NCBI RefSeq assembly: GCF_014200015.1 | Contig: NZ_JACHOT010000004.1 | Coordinates: 62,001-126,000, forward strand | Source: Aminobacter niigataensis | GTDB taxonomy: Bacteria; Pseudomonadota; Alphaproteobacteria; Rhizobiales; Rhizobiaceae | Length of the DNA stretch: 64,000 nt | Direction of reading: 5' to 3' | In this document: positions 55,981-64,000 of the stretch, piece by piece | How positions within the stretch are numbered: position 1 is the first letter of the stretch | Layout of the letters: the number at the start of each line of letters is the position of its first letter | Translations under genes and position numbers: made by a program | The notes under the pieces: model-generated | Databases searched by the model: none | What the model saw: the letters and a program-made list of their open reading frames with translations, nothing else | What the model was told of the DNA's origin: nothing

Positions 55981-56337
55981 ATGAAGAAGAGCGCCAAGCC
56001 CGCGATCGCGGCGGCCACCCTCGCCGCCGGCATGATGATTGCCTTCACCGGTACCGCCTCGGCCCAATGCGGCAAGGCTTCCTGGTACGCGCTGACCTCG
56101 AAGACCGCTTCGGGCGAACGCATGAATCCATCGGCCATGACCGCAGCGCACCGTTCGCTTCCCTTCGGCACCAAGATCCGGGTGACCAACCAGAAGAACG
56201 GCAAGAGCGTGGTCGTGCGCATCAACGATCGCGGCCCGTTTGCCAAGGGACGCGTGCTCGACCTTTCCAAGGGCGCGGCCCAGCAGATCGGCTTCATCCG
56301 CTCGGGCCACACATCTGTCTGCATGCAGCGCACCTGA
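55981..56337 (+). CDS. RlpA-family septal ring lytic transglycosylase-like protein
   Basis: 118 residues from ATG 55981, giving a signal peptide ([29 protein letters not shown]). The mature protein is a bare double-psi barrel: [61 protein letters not shown]. The RINDRGPF motif with its Asp is intact. It lacks the SPOR domain of full RlpA, so septal targeting is not assured. Confidence 0.88.
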   Translation: MKKSAKPAIAAATLAAGMMIAFTGTASAQCGKASWYALTSKTASGERMNPSAMTAAHRSLPFGTKIRVTNQKNGKSVVVRINDRGPFAKGRVLDLSKGAAQQIGFIRSGHTSVCMQRT

Positions 56338-56370
56338 CATTTGCGCGCCGAAGGCGCGGCACTTCGCGAA

Positions 56371-57426
56371 CTAGCCGATGCGCCGCGCGGCTGTCTCGGC
56401 CATCGCCTCGACGAGGCTGAGGTGCCATTCGGCCCGGCAATAGGCTCGGAAATCGAAGCAGGGCAGTCCGGGACAGACCTCGAACTCGATCAGGTGCACC
56501 GTGTCGTCGGCCTCGACGCGGAAATCGAGCGAAAAGAGATCGCGCAGGCCGAGCCCCGCCATCAGCCGGGCCGCAATCCGACGGATCGTCGCCGCAGCAA
56601 CCGGCTGAACCGATCCCACATGAACCAGCTCCGGCTCGCTGTAGCTTCCGTCGGCCTTGGCGGCGGTGCCGGTATCGCCATACAGCGCCATGCTGTCGGC
56701 CATGGTCTGGAAATCGCCGCCTGAATCAACAAAGACGATGCCCAGCACCTCGGGCCCGGCATCGGGGTCGACGGCCAGAAAGCTCGCACGCACATTGCGA
56801 CCCGCGACATAGGGCTGGACGATGACGTCATCGCGATAGGCGTCGAACACCCGGCGCCCGAGCGCCAGCGCATCCCCGGCCTTGCCAATGCGCGAATCCT
56901 CCCAGATACCTATCTTGGCGCCGAGCCGGTTCGGCTTGACGAAATAGCCCGACGATGACGCCGGCGGCTCGACCAGCCACTTGTCGCCACGCGCCAGGCC
57001 CGCAGCTGGCACCGGCAAGCCGAGCGCGGCGAGAACCGCACCCGCGCGGAACTTGTCCTGACACAGCGCAAACAGGCTGTCGTCTGCGCCGATGGTGCGC
57101 AGGCCATTCAGCCTTGCCAGCGCCGGCGCCGCGCCGCCACGGAAATAAGCTATGCCGTCGGTCAGCGTCCACACCAGGCTGTCGCGGCGGTCGCATGCCT
57201 CCAGCACCTCGGCCGCATCGTCAAGCTCGACGGCGCGGAAATCGAGGCCGCGCGCCGCGCAGGCGGCGGCAAGTGCTTCGAACTCGGGCGCCAGGTCGGT
57301 CGACTGCGCCAGATAGGAGGAAATCTCCGTTGCCGCCTGGGCCGGAAATCCATCGGCCAGCAGCCGGTCGAAGCAGGCGCGCTCCGGCTCATGGACGAGA
57401 ATGAGCGTCGGTCTTGTTCCGGTCAT
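56371..57426 (-). CDS. D-alanine-D-alanine ligase-like ATP-grasp protein
   Basis: 351 residues. The pre-ATP-grasp part (1-105) is followed by DKFRAGAVLAALGLPVPA, FVKPNRLGAKIGIWEDS (ATP lysine), DDVIVQPYVAGRNVRASFLAV and FSLDFRVEADDTVHLIEFEVCPGLPCFDF (metal-binding Asp/Glu). The usual DNxxPGL appears as EVCPGLP. It probably ligates a carboxylate to an amine; neither substrate is evident. Separated from the galactose operon by about 136 bases. Confidence 0.75.
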   Translation of the reverse strand: MTGTRPTLILVHEPERACFDRLLADGFPAQAATEISSYLAQSTDLAPEFEALAAACAARGLDFRAVELDDAAEVLEACDRRDSLVWTLTDGIAYFRGGAAPALARLNGLRTIGADDSLFALCQDKFRAGAVLAALGLPVPAAGLARGDKWLVEPPASSSGYFVKPNRLGAKIGIWEDSRIGKAGDALALGRRVFDAYRDDVIVQPYVAGRNVRASFLAVDPDAGPEVLGIVFVDSGGDFQTMADSMALYGDTGTAAKADGSYSEPELVHVGSVQPVAAATIRRIAARLMAGLGLRDLFSLDFRVEADDTVHLIEFEVCPGLPCFDFRAYCRAEWHLSLVEAMAETAARRIG

Positions 57427-57562
57427 CGGGCACGCTTCCTGCTGTCATGCGGCGAAGCAATGATGCCGCGCCGGCTGCCGACAATGGCATCCTCGACCCA
57501 CATGACATGCCGGAAAACCGACCTGTTGCCGCCGTCCGGGCGACAGCCCTGATGTCTGAAAC

Positions 57563-58432
57563 TCAGATCAGGACGTTCGGCTCGTGGCGGCCATTGACGG
57601 CAACGTCGAGCAGGAAGGTCTTGCCGGCATGCGGGTCGGCCCGCAGCGCCTTGGCGCTCAGTCCTACTGCAGCGCTGGTCACCGCCAGCCGGTCAGCCGC
57701 GGGCCCGACAAAGGCCGGACAGGAGGCCTGGACCGCCGGCACTGGCACGCTGCGCAGCAGGTTGCCATCGGGCGCATAGGCGTCGATGCGGCCTCCGCCC
57801 CAGCACGCATTCCACAGGACGCCATCGCGGTCGACCACCGAGCCGTCGATGCCGCCCTTGTCGCCGCGGCGGTCGACGAACAGCTTCGGCTCGCCCAGCG
57901 GCAGGCCGGTGTCGGCATCGCAGTCGAGGCGATAGAGCAGGTTGACGGCCGTATCGACGTAATAGGCGGTCTTGCCGTCGGCGCTGAAGCAGATCGAGTT
58001 GGGGATGCTGATCGCCGGCAACAGCAGCCGCAGCTCGCCGCGGAAATACCAGTAGATGGCGCCAGCCCCTGCCTCGGCATTCTTGCCCATGGTGCCGAAC
58101 CACAGCGCACCGCAAGGATGCACGCGGGCGTCGTTCGAACGCGTGCCGGTGTTGGCGGCTTCCACCGACATGTGAAGCGTCAGCTTGCCGGTCGCGGCAT
58201 CGCGGACATGCAGCCCGGTCTCGGTCAGCAGCAGCTGGCGTTCGCCGTCGATCGTGGCAATGGCGCTTGCCATCTCGCCGAGCTGGTGGATGCGCGTTTG
58301 CCCGCCCGACAGTTTCCTTTCCAGCATGCGGCTGGCCAGGATGTCGAACCAGTAGAGCGTATCGCTGGCCGGATCGTAGGTCGGCCCCTCGCCCAGGCTG
58401 CAGGCTTCGTCGGACAGGATCACGGCTGCCAT
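57563..58432 (-). CDS. SMP-30/gluconolactonase-family lactonase
   Basis: 289 residues from ATG 58432. Six-bladed propeller with EGPTYDPASDTLYWFDI (metal Glu), RSNDARVHPCGALWFGTMG (Asn), SIPNSICFSADGKTAYYVDT and GGIDGSVVDRDGVLWNACWGGG (Asp). One base after dgoA. In this operon it most likely hydrolyses galactono-lactone. Confidence 0.87.
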   Translation of the reverse strand: MAAVILSDEACSLGEGPTYDPASDTLYWFDILASRMLERKLSGGQTRIHQLGEMASAIATIDGERQLLLTETGLHVRDAATGKLTLHMSVEAANTGTRSNDARVHPCGALWFGTMGKNAEAGAGAIYWYFRGELRLLLPAISIPNSICFSADGKTAYYVDTAVNLLYRLDCDADTGLPLGEPKLFVDRRGDKGGIDGSVVDRDGVLWNACWGGGRIDAYAPDGNLLRSVPVPAVQASCPAFVGPAADRLAVTSAAVGLSAKALRADPHAGKTFLLDVAVNGRHEPNVLI

Positions 58433-58433
58433 C

Positions 58434-59069
58434 TCAGGCTCCCTTGCCGATGGCGTCCCAGCCGGCGACGGCGGCACGGGCGCGCTGGCCGACTTCGGCT
58501 GGCGTCATGCCAGGCTTGTAGAGGCTCGAACCAAGCCCGAACAGCTGGACGCCGACCTTGGCATAGGCGTCGAAATCGACTTCCGACACGCCGCCGACGA
58601 CGCCCACCTGCGTTTCCTTGGGCAGCACGGCGCGAATGGCCGAAATGCCGCCGGTGCCGAGCACGCTGGCCGGGAAGAACTTCAGCGCCGAAGCGCCGAG
58701 GCGCAGCGCCAGGAACGCGTCTGTCGGCGTGAAGACGCCCGGCATCGTCACCATCTTGTGCACGCCGGCGCGGCCCATCACCTCGGCGTCGATGTTCGGG
58801 CTGACCAGCAGGCGCCCGCCGGCGTCGTTGAGCCGGTCGACATCCTTGGCCCATACCACGGTGCCGCCGCCGACAAGCGCCGTCGGCAGCGCCTTGGCCA
58901 AGATCTCGATCGAACGGAACGGGTCGGGCGAATTGAGCGGCACCTCGATCGCCTCGATGCCGGCGTCGAAAACGGCGCGGCCGACATCGAGCGCTTCCTC
59001 GGGCTTCAGCCCGCGCAGGATGGCGACGAGGCCGCGGCCAAGTGCCGGAAATGGAGCGGTTACAGTCAT
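58434..59069 (-). CDS. dgoA: 2-dehydro-3-deoxy-6-phosphogalactonate aldolase
   Basis: Class I aldolase splitting KDPGal to pyruvate and glyceraldehyde-3-phosphate. 211 residues from ATG 59069: LVAILRGLKPEEAL, IEVPLNSPDPFRSI, VGGGTV, and the Schiff-base Lys in GASALKFFPAS. The EVPLNSP pattern is of the KDPGal type more than KDPG Eda. 4 bases after dgoK. Confidence 0.92.
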   Translation of the reverse strand: MTVTAPFPALGRGLVAILRGLKPEEALDVGRAVFDAGIEAIEVPLNSPDPFRSIEILAKALPTALVGGGTVVWAKDVDRLNDAGGRLLVSPNIDAEVMGRAGVHKMVTMPGVFTPTDAFLALRLGASALKFFPASVLGTGGISAIRAVLPKETQVGVVGGVSEVDFDAYAKVGVQLFGLGSSLYKPGMTPAEVGQRARAAVAGWDAIGKGA

Positions 59070-59073
59070 GTCG

Positions 59074-60006
59074 TCATCCCTCAACAAGCATTCCATTGCG
59101 CCGGGCTGCGGCCACCAGGCCTGAAAGCACTGCCTTGTCGGCATCGGCGAGGCGCACCGCCAGACCGCCAAGCTTCAGCGCCTCGGCATAAAGCGCGCCC
59201 AGCGGTCCCGAACCGACCAACACGACAGGCGTGTCGCGCTTGCCGAAGCGACGCGTCGCCGAGGCGATCTCGGCGCCGATCAGCAGGCCCGACAGGGCCG
59301 CCGCCGCATCGGCCTGTCCAAGCCCGTTCAACAGGCCGGCGGCGCGGATGCCAAACAGGCGGGCACCGATGTCGCCGTCCGCCAGTGCCTCGCGGCACCA
59401 CTCCTGGAACACGGCGTTGTCGGGAGCCACCGGCGCCGGCTTCTCGCCAAGCGAATGGCGCAGGATCGAATGCTGGGCAAATACCGAAAACATCTCGCCC
59501 GTCGGCCAGGTGCCGAAGCCGCTGACCGTACCGTCATCGACGCCGACCCATTTGCAGTGGGTGCCAGGCATGCAGACGAGATGGCTGCCGGAGCCGACCT
59601 CGGCGGCGACGCCGGCCAGCTGGGTTTCCTCGCCACGCATCACATCGGGCGTGCGCGGATTGCGCTGGGCGAGCCCCGGCACGATGCGGACGTCGCGGCC
59701 GGCACCGGGGACCGGCACTGCGGCACCCAGGATGTCGCTAAGCGAGGACGGCACCTCGACATAGGGCGCCTCGATCCAGCCCTGGCGAGCGCCGGCCATG
59801 CCGCAGACGATGGCCGGCAGGTCGCCGGGCGCGCCCATGTCCTTGAGATGGCGGTCGAGGATCGGCGCAAAACCCTTGTGCTGGGCGGTGAGCAAGCCTT
59901 CGTCGCTGCGGCGCTCGTCGACGACAGCGCCCGCCTCGTCGAGCAGCCAGACGCGCAGCCGCGTGGTGCCCCAGTCGACGGCGGCGATTGTTGGCTTGGA
60001 ACTCAC
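59074..60006 (-). CDS. dgoK: 2-dehydro-3-deoxygalactonokinase
   Basis: Phosphorylates 2-keto-3-deoxygalactonate. 310 residues from GTG 60006, which follows GGAGG by 6 bases and overlaps the upstream stop. AAVDWGTTRLRVWLLD, CGMAGARQGW, VCMPGTHCKWV, FSVFAQHSIL and GSGPLGALYAEAL are family marks. Confidence 0.93.
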   Translation of the reverse strand: MSSKPTIAAVDWGTTRLRVWLLDEAGAVVDERRSDEGLLTAQHKGFAPILDRHLKDMGAPGDLPAIVCGMAGARQGWIEAPYVEVPSSLSDILGAAVPVPGAGRDVRIVPGLAQRNPRTPDVMRGEETQLAGVAAEVGSGSHLVCMPGTHCKWVGVDDGTVSGFGTWPTGEMFSVFAQHSILRHSLGEKPAPVAPDNAVFQEWCREALADGDIGARLFGIRAAGLLNGLGQADAAAALSGLLIGAEIASATRRFGKRDTPVVLVGSGPLGALYAEALKLGGLAVRLADADKAVLSGLVAAARRNGMLVEG

Positions 60007-60770
60007 AGGATACCTCCATCGACGATCAAAGTTTGCGCCGTCAGCATTCTCGATGCGTCCGACGCCAGGAATAGCACCGTGCCGACCATGTCTTCCGGCA
60101 GCATCATGCGCTTGATGCACTGCCGCGATATGTGCGACTTGAGCGCCTTCTCGCTGACCCACAATTCGCGCTGTCGCTCGGTGATGACCCAGCCCGGCGC
60201 CACCGCATTGACCCTGATGTTGTCAGGGCCGTAGCGGCCGGCGAGCCCCTTGGTCAGCCCGACGATCGCAGCCTTTGCCGCCGTGTAGGCAGGCATGGCC
60301 CCGATATTGAGCATGTAGGAGGTCGAGCTGAAATTGACGATCGAGCCGCCGCCGGCCTTGACCATGCCCGGCGCCACCGCCTGGATGGTGAAGAAGTGCG
60401 GCCTGATGTTGACCGCCTGGTTGTCGTCCCAGCTTTCGGGGGTGACGTCGGCCACCTCGTGGCGCACATCGTTGGCAGCGTTGTTGACCAGCACCGTTAC
60501 CGGCCCATGCTCCTCCTCCGCGCGGGCCACCGCACGGCGCAGCTCGGCGATATCGCGCAGGTCGGCGCGCAGGTAGAGCGGCCGGTTGCCCGTCGCCTGC
60601 TCGATCTCGGCGCACAGTTCCTGGCTCGGCTTCAGGGCGATGTCGATGAAGGCGACCTTTGCGCCCTGGCGGACAAAGGCTTCGGTCAGCACGGCACCGA
60701 TGCCGGTGCCGCCGCCGGTGATGAGCACCGACTGCCCCTCGAGATCAGGAAATCGTGCCGATGGCATCAT
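60003..60770 (-). CDS. SDR dehydrogenase, probable galactose 1-dehydrogenase
   Basis: 255 residues: VLITGGGTGIGAVL cofactor loop, NNAAND, NFSSTSYM catalytic Ser and YTAAKAAI (YxxxK). First gene of the SDR-dgoK-dgoA-lactonase operon. Operon logic makes it the entry enzyme, oxidising galactose (or a related aldose) to the lactone as in the rhizobial De Ley-Doudoroff route. Related SDRs oxidise arabinose, fucose or rhamnose. Confidence 0.78.
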   Translation of the reverse strand: MMPSARFPDLEGQSVLITGGGTGIGAVLTEAFVRQGAKVAFIDIALKPSQELCAEIEQATGNRPLYLRADLRDIAELRRAVARAEEEHGPVTVLVNNAANDVRHEVADVTPESWDDNQAVNIRPHFFTIQAVAPGMVKAGGGSIVNFSSTSYMLNIGAMPAYTAAKAAIVGLTKGLAGRYGPDNIRVNAVAPGWVITERQRELWVSEKALKSHISRQCIKRMMLPEDMVGTVLFLASDASRMLTAQTLIVDGGIL

Positions 60771-61006
60771 GATTTTTCCCCCGCATCGTGCGGGCCGGGC
60801 AAGGCTGGCCGCGCAGCGCGCCTGTATTAGCCCATCGACCGGTAAAGTTGAAACGCTTTTCGGCCGCCGAAAGCGTCTTTTTCAAACGATTGAAGGGGTA
60901 ATGAAACGTCGAGGTTACAGGGGGCAAACTGGGCACTGCCCTGCCCGGTGCGCAGGTGACCGGACGCGGCTATCGAAGGGGAAGCAACTGCGTCCTGGCG
61001 CTTTGC

Positions 61007-62371
61007 TCAGATCGCCCGCGCGTAGGCCGCGCCGCGATGGGCTTCGCGGAGGTAGCCGAGCGTCGCGTCGGCATCTGCCGGGCGGCCGAACAGATAGCCC
61101 TGCCCGCCGGCACAGCCGAACTGCACCAGCCGCTCGGCTTGCGCTTCCATCTCGATGCCTTCGGCAACGACATCCATGCCGAGGCCCTCGCACATCGCCA
61201 GGATGGCGCGGATGATGTGTTCGGACGGCCGGTCCTCGAGGATCGAGGCGACGAAGGCGCGGTCGATCTTGAGCTTGTCGAAGCGGAATTCGCGCAGGCG
61301 GCCGAGCGACGACTGGCCGGTGCCGAAATCGTCGAGCGAGACGCGGATGCCGACGCGCCGGAGATCCTCGACGATCTTTTCGGCCGAGGCCGGATCGGTC
61401 ATCAGGCCGGTTTCGGTAATCTCGATCTCAAGCCGGCGCGGGTCGAAGCCGGTGCGTTCGAGGATCGACAAGATGTGCAGGCCGGTGTTCTGGTCGACGA
61501 GCTGCGACGGCGACAGGTTGAACGACAGGAACATGTCCTTCGGCCAGCTGCGCGCAGCTTCCGCCGCCTTGCGCAGCACCAGTTGCGACAGCGGGCCGAT
61601 GATGCCGCGTTCTTCGGCGATGGGAATGAACACGGCTGGCGACACCGGGCCGAGATCGCGGTCGGTCCAGCGGGCCAGCGCCTCGAAACCGATGGTGCGG
61701 CGGCTGTTGAGATCGACGATCGGCTGGAAATGCGGCGCGACCTCACCGGCGGCGACGGCGCGGCGCAGCGCCTGCTCGATGCGGGTGACGCGCTTGGCCG
61801 CCTCTTCCATTTCGCGGGTGTAGACGACGACGCGGCCGCGGCCCGAGCGCTTGGCGTGGTAGAGCGCGGTCTCGGCCTTGCGCACCAGTGTTTCGGTGGT
61901 GTCGTCGCTGGAATGGAACAGCGAGCAGCCGACCGAGGCCGACAGGCGCGCAGTGCGCTCGCCGACATCGTAGGGCGCCGACAGAATCTCGATCAGCATG
62001 CGGGCCTTTTCGGCAGCCGCATCCTCGGAGAACACTAGCGGATAGAGGAAGGCGAATTCGTCGGCGCCGATGCGTGCGACCGCTGAATAGCCGTCGCAAG
62101 CAGCGCGCAGTCGCATCGCCACCTGGACCAGGATCTCGTCGCCGGCGCGATGGCCGAACAGGTCGTTGATCGGCTTGAATCCGTCGAGATCGAGGATGCC
62201 GACGGTGAACGGTGCCGGGTCCTCGGCGCGGTCGCCGATCAGGCGCTCGACCTTGTCGAAGAAACGGCGCTGGTTGCCGAGGCCGGTCAAGGCGTCGGTG
62301 AAGGCCAGATCCGCCGTATCCCTGTCCGAATAGCTCGCGCCGAGTGACATACCTAGTCTCTGTTCTTCCAT
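61007..62371 (-). CDS. GGDEF-EAL protein, likely c-di-GMP phosphodiesterase
   Basis: 454 residues from ATG 62371. GGDEF domain at about 20-190 with the degenerate active site RIGADEF (100-106); EAL domain from about 200 with FEALARW, FNLSPSQL, EITETGLM, DDFGTGQSSLGRL, KLKIDRAFV and EGIEM, so metal and catalytic Glu residues are present. No sensory or membrane part except a short N-terminal lead. A TTG at 62425 would add 18 residues. Predicted to degrade rather than make c-di-GMP. Confidence 0.86.
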   Translation of the reverse strand: MEEQRLGMSLGASYSDRDTADLAFTDALTGLGNQRRFFDKVERLIGDRAEDPAPFTVGILDLDGFKPINDLFGHRAGDEILVQVAMRLRAACDGYSAVARIGADEFAFLYPLVFSEDAAAEKARMLIEILSAPYDVGERTARLSASVGCSLFHSSDDTTETLVRKAETALYHAKRSGRGRVVVYTREMEEAAKRVTRIEQALRRAVAAGEVAPHFQPIVDLNSRRTIGFEALARWTDRDLGPVSPAVFIPIAEERGIIGPLSQLVLRKAAEAARSWPKDMFLSFNLSPSQLVDQNTGLHILSILERTGFDPRRLEIEITETGLMTDPASAEKIVEDLRRVGIRVSLDDFGTGQSSLGRLREFRFDKLKIDRAFVASILEDRPSEHIIRAILAMCEGLGMDVVAEGIEMEAQAERLVQFGCAGGQGYLFGRPADADATLGYLREAHRGAAYARAI

Positions 62372-62645
62372 TGATTGCAATCGTTGCAGGACACTGGCAG
62401 CAAAGCGTTTAGGAATTGTATTCAATCCGTCATTTGCGAAACCGGTTTCAATCCCTGCCGGTTGCCCCCGATCCGCCGACGTTGCGCGGTGCGCTTCCGC
62501 GTCGGCGTCAGGCCATCGCGCAACGCCAAGAGGCCGCCCTGCCATTGCATAAGGCGGCCAAATTGCTACATCCTCGTCACCCAGGCGTGCGGCCGGTTCT
62601 GCTTGTCCGCGCCATCACCATCGACCAGTTGCGCCGGAGACCTCC

Positions 62646-63587
62646 ATGCCGCTCAAGATCGCCGTCCAGATGGACCATATCTCCACCGTCAACATCGCCG
62701 GCGACACGTCGTTCGCGCTGTCGCTGGAGGCGCAGCGGCGCGGCCACGAGCTCTTCCACTACACGCCCGACCGGCTGTCGATGCGCGACGGCAAGGTCTT
62801 CGCGCGCATCGAGAAGCTCGAAGTGCGCGACGTCAAGGGCGACCATTTCACCCTCGGCGAGCCCATCCGCACCGACCTGTCGGAGATGGACGTGATCCTG
62901 CTGCGCCAGGATCCGCCCTTCGATATGAACTACATCACCACCACCCACATCCTCGAGCGCATCCACCCGAAGACGCTGGTCGTCAACGACCCGGCCTGGG
63001 TGCGCAACAGCCCCGAAAAGATCTTCGTCACCGAATTTGCCGACCTGATGCCGGAGACGCTGATCACCAAGGACCCGGCAGAAGTCACCGCCTTCCGCAA
63101 GGAGTTCGGCGACATCATCGTCAAGCCGCTCTACGGCAATGGCGGCGCTGGCATCTTCCATCTGCACGAGGCCGACCGCAACCTGTCGTCGCTACTCGAA
63201 ATGTTCGGCCAGATGTTCCGCGAGCCCTACATCGTCCAGCGCTACCTCAAGGACGTGCGCAAGGGCGACAAGCGCATCATCCTGATCGACGGCGAGCCCG
63301 TCGGCGCCATCAACCGCGTGCCTGCCGAGCACGACGCGCGCTCCAACATGCATGCCGGCGGCCGTGCCGAGAAGACCGAGCTGACCGAGCGCGAACGTGA
63401 GATCTGCGCCCGCATCGGCCCGTCGCTGCGCGAACGCGGCTTCATCCTCGTCGGCATCGACGTCATCGGCGACTACATGACCGAGATCAACGTGACCTCG
63501 CCGACCGGCATCCGCGAGGTCAAGAAATTCGGCGGCGCCGACATCGCGGCATTGTTCTGGGACGCGGTGGAGAAGAAGCGGGCCTGA
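62646..63587 (+). CDS. gshB: glutathione synthase
   Basis: ATP-grasp ligase joining gamma-glutamylcysteine and glycine. 313 residues: [75 protein letters not shown] and [15 protein letters not shown]. Divergent from the EAL gene. Confidence 0.96.
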   Translation: MPLKIAVQMDHISTVNIAGDTSFALSLEAQRRGHELFHYTPDRLSMRDGKVFARIEKLEVRDVKGDHFTLGEPIRTDLSEMDVILLRQDPPFDMNYITTTHILERIHPKTLVVNDPAWVRNSPEKIFVTEFADLMPETLITKDPAEVTAFRKEFGDIIVKPLYGNGGAGIFHLHEADRNLSSLLEMFGQMFREPYIVQRYLKDVRKGDKRIILIDGEPVGAINRVPAEHDARSNMHAGGRAEKTELTEREREICARIGPSLRERGFILVGIDVIGDYMTEINVTSPTGIREVKKFGGADIAALFWDAVEKKRA

Positions 63588-63608
63588 GAGGCCCGCCTCC
63601 ACTTTTCG

Positions 63609-64000
63609 CTAACGTCGTCCGAGCAGCCAGAGGCCGCCAAGGGTGACTACCGGCATGATCGTGCAGTAGGCGACGAGCGGCCAGGCCGTATCGCCGCCGA
63701 GCACGATCACCGCCACCGTGCCGATCAGGCCGACGATCAGGCTCTGGACGCAGAAATAGAGCGCCACGGCGGTGCCCGCGGCATCGCCGAATGCCTCGAG
63801 CGCGCCATTTGCCGTCACCGAACCGGCGAAGACGATGCCGACCGAGATCACCCACATCGGGACGACGAAGGTCAGCAACGACGGTTCGGCGAACAGCTGC
63901 CCGACCGTGAGCAGCACTGCCCCAAGCAGAAGCAGGACCATGCCGCGAGCGAGGCTGCCGGCAATGCCCCAGTGCGCCACGAACAGTCTGGCGAAACGTG
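63609..64000 (-). CDS. C-terminal end of MFS exporter (Bcr/CflA-like), 5' end beyond window
   Basis: The frame is open to the right edge. About 130 residues with four hydrophobic helices are seen: MWVISVGIVFAGSVTANGALEAFGDAAGTAVAL resembles helix 11 of Bcr/CflA-type drug exporters, with its conserved NxxAxALxPF/DxAGTASAL-like pattern. Convergent with gshB (21 bases apart). Substrate unknown. Confidence 0.7.
   Translation of the reverse strand, partial: RFARLFVAHWGIAGSLARGMVLLLLGAVLLTVGQLFAEPSLLTFVVPMWVISVGIVFAGSVTANGALEAFGDAAGTAVALYFCVQSLIVGLIGTVAVIVLGGDTAWPLVAYCTIMPVVTLGGLWLLGRR

Overview
The window looks like chromosomal DNA of a Hyphomicrobiales (Rhizobiales) alphaproteobacterium, most like the Mesorhizobium/Aminobacter branch of Phyllobacteriaceae. 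The reasons are the high GC, the aroA-cmk-rpsA block behind a TIGR02300-family gene, an FzlA-like GST beside queG, a CcmC-free set of polar-type amino-acid ABC transporters, a candidate EcfG-type stress promoter and a long palindromic repeat of a kind common in rhizobial genomes. The assignment rests on gene content read by eye, not on a database search.

Layout. 1-4.5 kb: beta-ketoadipate upper pathway (catB-catC-catA-benA, minus strand; benA runs off the left edge) with divergent LysR regulator catR and a BenM/CatM-type operator. 4.6-8.4 kb: five-gene arsenic operon (arsR, ACR3 pump, arsC, arsH, MFS). 8.5-20.3 kb: an 11.8 kb integrative element inserted in the 3' end of tRNA-Ala(GGC). It is bounded by a 19-bp direct repeat, has matching arm-type repeats near both ends, and its tyrosine integrase is split by a frameshift. 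Cargo: a possible Rep-like protein followed by a roughly 160-nt nested hairpin; a membrane-anchored DUF2726 protein; an overlapping four-gene cassette (PD-(D/E)XK-like, HNH-like, glycine-zipper protein, lipoprotein); a GIY-YIG/DUF4357 protein; a serine resolvase; and an AAA ATPase + DUF4435 pair matching the PARIS (AriA/AriB) anti-phage system.

20.5-25.7 kb: housekeeping block (TIGR02300, aroA, an SDR, cmk, rpsA). 25.9-34.8 kb: a lipoprotein hydrolase, then a divergent guanidino-acid/basic amino-acid cluster: TetR, 5-guanidino-2-oxopentanoate decarboxylase-like ThDP enzyme and SDR on one strand; a four-gene ABC importer and an Ldh-family oxidoreductase on the other. A palindromic repeat sits directly upstream of one permease gene, which has no ordinary start codon. 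35-47.6 kb: small secreted Cys protein, CsbD, DoxX, NDUFA9-like protein, UppP, FzlA-like, QueG, SDR-like, MepA, MgsA, glucokinase, an ABC exporter, DapB and GpmA, then tRNA-Leu(CAG).

48-56 kb: a cell-surface glycosylation region (GtrB; a GtrA domain fused to a polytopic GT-C-like enzyme; two further glycosyltransferase genes), with a YbjN-type protein, an SPW-repeat protein and RlpA. 56.4-60.8 kb: an ATP-grasp gene and an operon for oxidative galactose catabolism of De Ley-Doudoroff type (SDR, dgoK, dgoA, SMP-30 lactonase), with no dehydratase in view. 61-64 kb: GGDEF/EAL protein, gshB and the C-terminal end of a Bcr/CflA-like MFS exporter.

The accessory element is the part most worth follow-up. 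PARIS is described; the nuclease cassette (11.4-13.8 kb) and the Rep-like gene with its structured 3' region (8.8-10.3 kb) are the best candidates for something undescribed.
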